A stretch of DNA of 53,629 nucleotides from Pseudomonas syringae CC1557 (GTDB lineage Bacteria; Pseudomonadota; Gammaproteobacteria; Pseudomonadales; Pseudomonadaceae). Each line of letters begins with the position of its first letter. The first letter of the stretch is position 1. Positions 52,521-53,629 of the stretch are shown here, piece after piece. The stretch spans positions 1 through 53,629 of the forward strand of contig NZ_CP007015.1 in assembly GCF_000452705.1 (NCBI RefSeq), given 5' to 3'. Under the pieces are notes generated by a model. It was given only the letters and a program-made list of their open reading frames with translations, was not told the DNA's origin and ran no database searches. The position numbers and the translations under genes are program-made.

Positions 52521-52874
52521 ATGCTTAAAAAAATGAGTTCTTTGTTTTGTTTAGTGCTGTTTGCATTTGCACTGTCCGGGTGCGGTGATGATAAAGGGCA
52601 AGAATTTGTTGGGCGATGGACCGGTGAAAATAAAACCAGAATGGGCAAGCCAACCTATGTGATGGATATATCAAAGGATGGAGAAGTCTTCCACATTAAC
52701 CTTGAAACCACAGCTGATATTGTGGGGTATGGGAAAATGAAAAAAGACCTGCAGCGACTTGAAGCAAAAGCAGAGTCAGACAGTGTGCTAAGCATGGCCG
52801 GTGGTCTTGCAACCATGCGCTTGGAAGGTAAGGTTATTCACTTCGACGGCACAACGTATAGCCGATCAAAATAA
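52521..52874 (+). CDS. Eex-like lipoprotein, second pass
   Basis: Identical to 10536-10889. Confidence 0.7.
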   Translation: MLKKMSSLFCLVLFAFALSGCGDDKGQEFVGRWTGENKTRMGKPTYVMDISKDGEVFHINLETTADIVGYGKMKKDLQRLEAKAESDSVLSMAGGLATMRLEGKVIHFDGTTYSRSK

Positions 52875-52884
52875 CGGAGGCGGC

Positions 52885-53629
52885 ATGGACGTAACAAAAA
52901 TAGCCCAGACGTTGTTTGATTTCGTTGATGCCGCTCTGCAAAGCGCTTTGGTCACCGGCATGGCAAAGGTGATGCTGGGACTTGGAGCGCTATTCGGAAC
53001 CATGTGGTTGATCAACTTCACGCTTCGAAACATTCAATGGTTGTACCGTGGCATGAACGTCGCTTTCGAAGACGTGGCGAAAGAAATTGCAAAAATGGCT
53101 TTTATCACCGCATGTGCATTCAACCTGGAGTGGTACGTAAATACAATCGTACCCTTTGTCACCGGCCTCCCCAATTGGATGGGGGGGCCATGTCCGGCCA
53201 GGAGGGCGTGCAAACCAACCAGATAGACAGTTTGATTGCTACGTATATCGAGAACCTGCAAGCGCTTAAAAGTGCCATGAACTTCAATATCATAACAACC
53301 AGTTTTGCTAATGTTTGGTTGGGTATTCAAGGAGTGGTGTTTTATGTGCTCGGAGGTATCCCGTTCTTGCTCGCCGCCGTTGCCACGCTTTTTGTGCTGA
53401 AGGTGTCGACAACGGCTATTGTATCCGTAGGGCCTCTATTCATTGCCTTTCTGTTGTTTGATCAGACCAAGCAGTATTTCTGGGGTTGGGCATCAGCCAT
53501 CGGAGGCTTTATGTTGGCTCAGGTACTGGTTTCGGTCGTGCTTGCTATCGAGATTGGCTTTATCAACACTGCGATGATCAAAGATGGTTCTTTAAACACC
53601 TCTCTGGCGGGTAATTTCGTCATCCTGCT
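52885..53629 (+). pseudogene. virB6: VirB6-like gene, frameshifted and cut by window end
   Basis: Copy of 10900-11645. The G run at 53181-53187 is one base short, so translation leaves the VirB6 frame after about 99 codons and stops at 53226. One substitution follows at 53269. The end of the window truncates it. The first pass shows the true gene. Confidence 0.88.

Larger units (their letters stand above)
41987..53629. repeat. Second pass through bases 1-11645 (contig end redundancy)
   Basis: Base 41987 corresponds to base 1 and base 53629 to base 11645. Differences (first/second): CGCGCG 255-260/CGCG 42241; three T at 1000/four at 42984; two T at 5898/three at 47883; three G at 8165/two at 50151; five G at 8573/six at 50558; two G at 8972/one at 50958; eight G at 11196/seven at 53181; T 11285/A 53269. 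Mostly homopolymer length changes near contig ends: read errors on a circular molecule. Confidence 0.95.

Noticed and set aside
41987..53629. True tandem duplication of virB1-6 and higBA
   Set aside because: The repeat begins at base 1 and ends at the last base, runs in the same order, and completes the gene cut at the left edge. Homopolymer indels near the ends fit a circular assembly not trimmed.

Overview
The window reads as one circular conjugative plasmid of about 42.0 kb (about 41,986 bases) from a Pseudomonas, most likely the P. syringae group. It is presented as a linear contig that runs past its own start. Bases 41987-53629 repeat bases 1-11645 almost perfectly, with seven small indels and one substitution; most of these break genes in the second pass. 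The host call rests on a 437-residue RepA of the pPT23A type, an SOS-boxed rulAB (umuDC-like) pair, a VirB/VirD4 transfer system and moderately high GC. No tRNA, rRNA, CRISPR array, insertion sequence or antibiotic-resistance gene was seen.

Layout of the unique circle. (1) Stability and cargo, 40.5-42.9 kb (= start of window) to 4.8 kb: a tyrosine recombinase translationally coupled to a HEPN-like protein, a structured RNA candidate, a HigBA-type toxin-antitoxin pair, a LuxR-type regulator divergent from a polyamine-type periplasmic binding protein, and an XRE regulator. (2) Transfer, 5.0-21.1 kb: a NusG/ActX-like regulator, a terminator, then virB1-virB11 in order with an Eex-like lipoprotein between virB5 and virB6. 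VirD4 follows as two separate genes: a membrane part and an ATPase part. Between the halves lie an 796-residue protein that joins a GHKL ATPase to an HExxH metallopeptidase-like motif, and a small membrane protein. (3) DNA processing, 21.1-31.5 kb: TrbM, topoisomerase III, SSB, StbB- and StbC-like proteins, a StbA-like protein with an 11-base-period repeat array, a probable oriT, a double-domain MobC and a 1249-residue relaxase. A TraH-like acidic Cys-rich gene is overprinted inside the relaxase gene.

(4) Maintenance, 31.6-40.2 kb: a first ParA/RHH pair flanked by matching palindromes; RepA behind a leader peptide with switchable RNA structure; rulAB; a set of small genes and a second ParA/RHH pair that share an AT-rich operator-like motif; and an SRAP (YedK-like) protein.

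How it fits together: StbA-like, MobC, relaxase and TraH-like proteins would form the relaxosome at 26.7-27.0 kb. VirD4 would hand the DNA to the VirB channel, with TopB and SSB serving the transferred strand. Three separate P-loop segregation ATPases, a recombinase and HigBA would keep the plasmid in the population. The least explained parts are the GHKL/HExxH insertion in the split VirD4 locus, the overprinted TraH-like gene, the repA leader and the AT-rich operator set.
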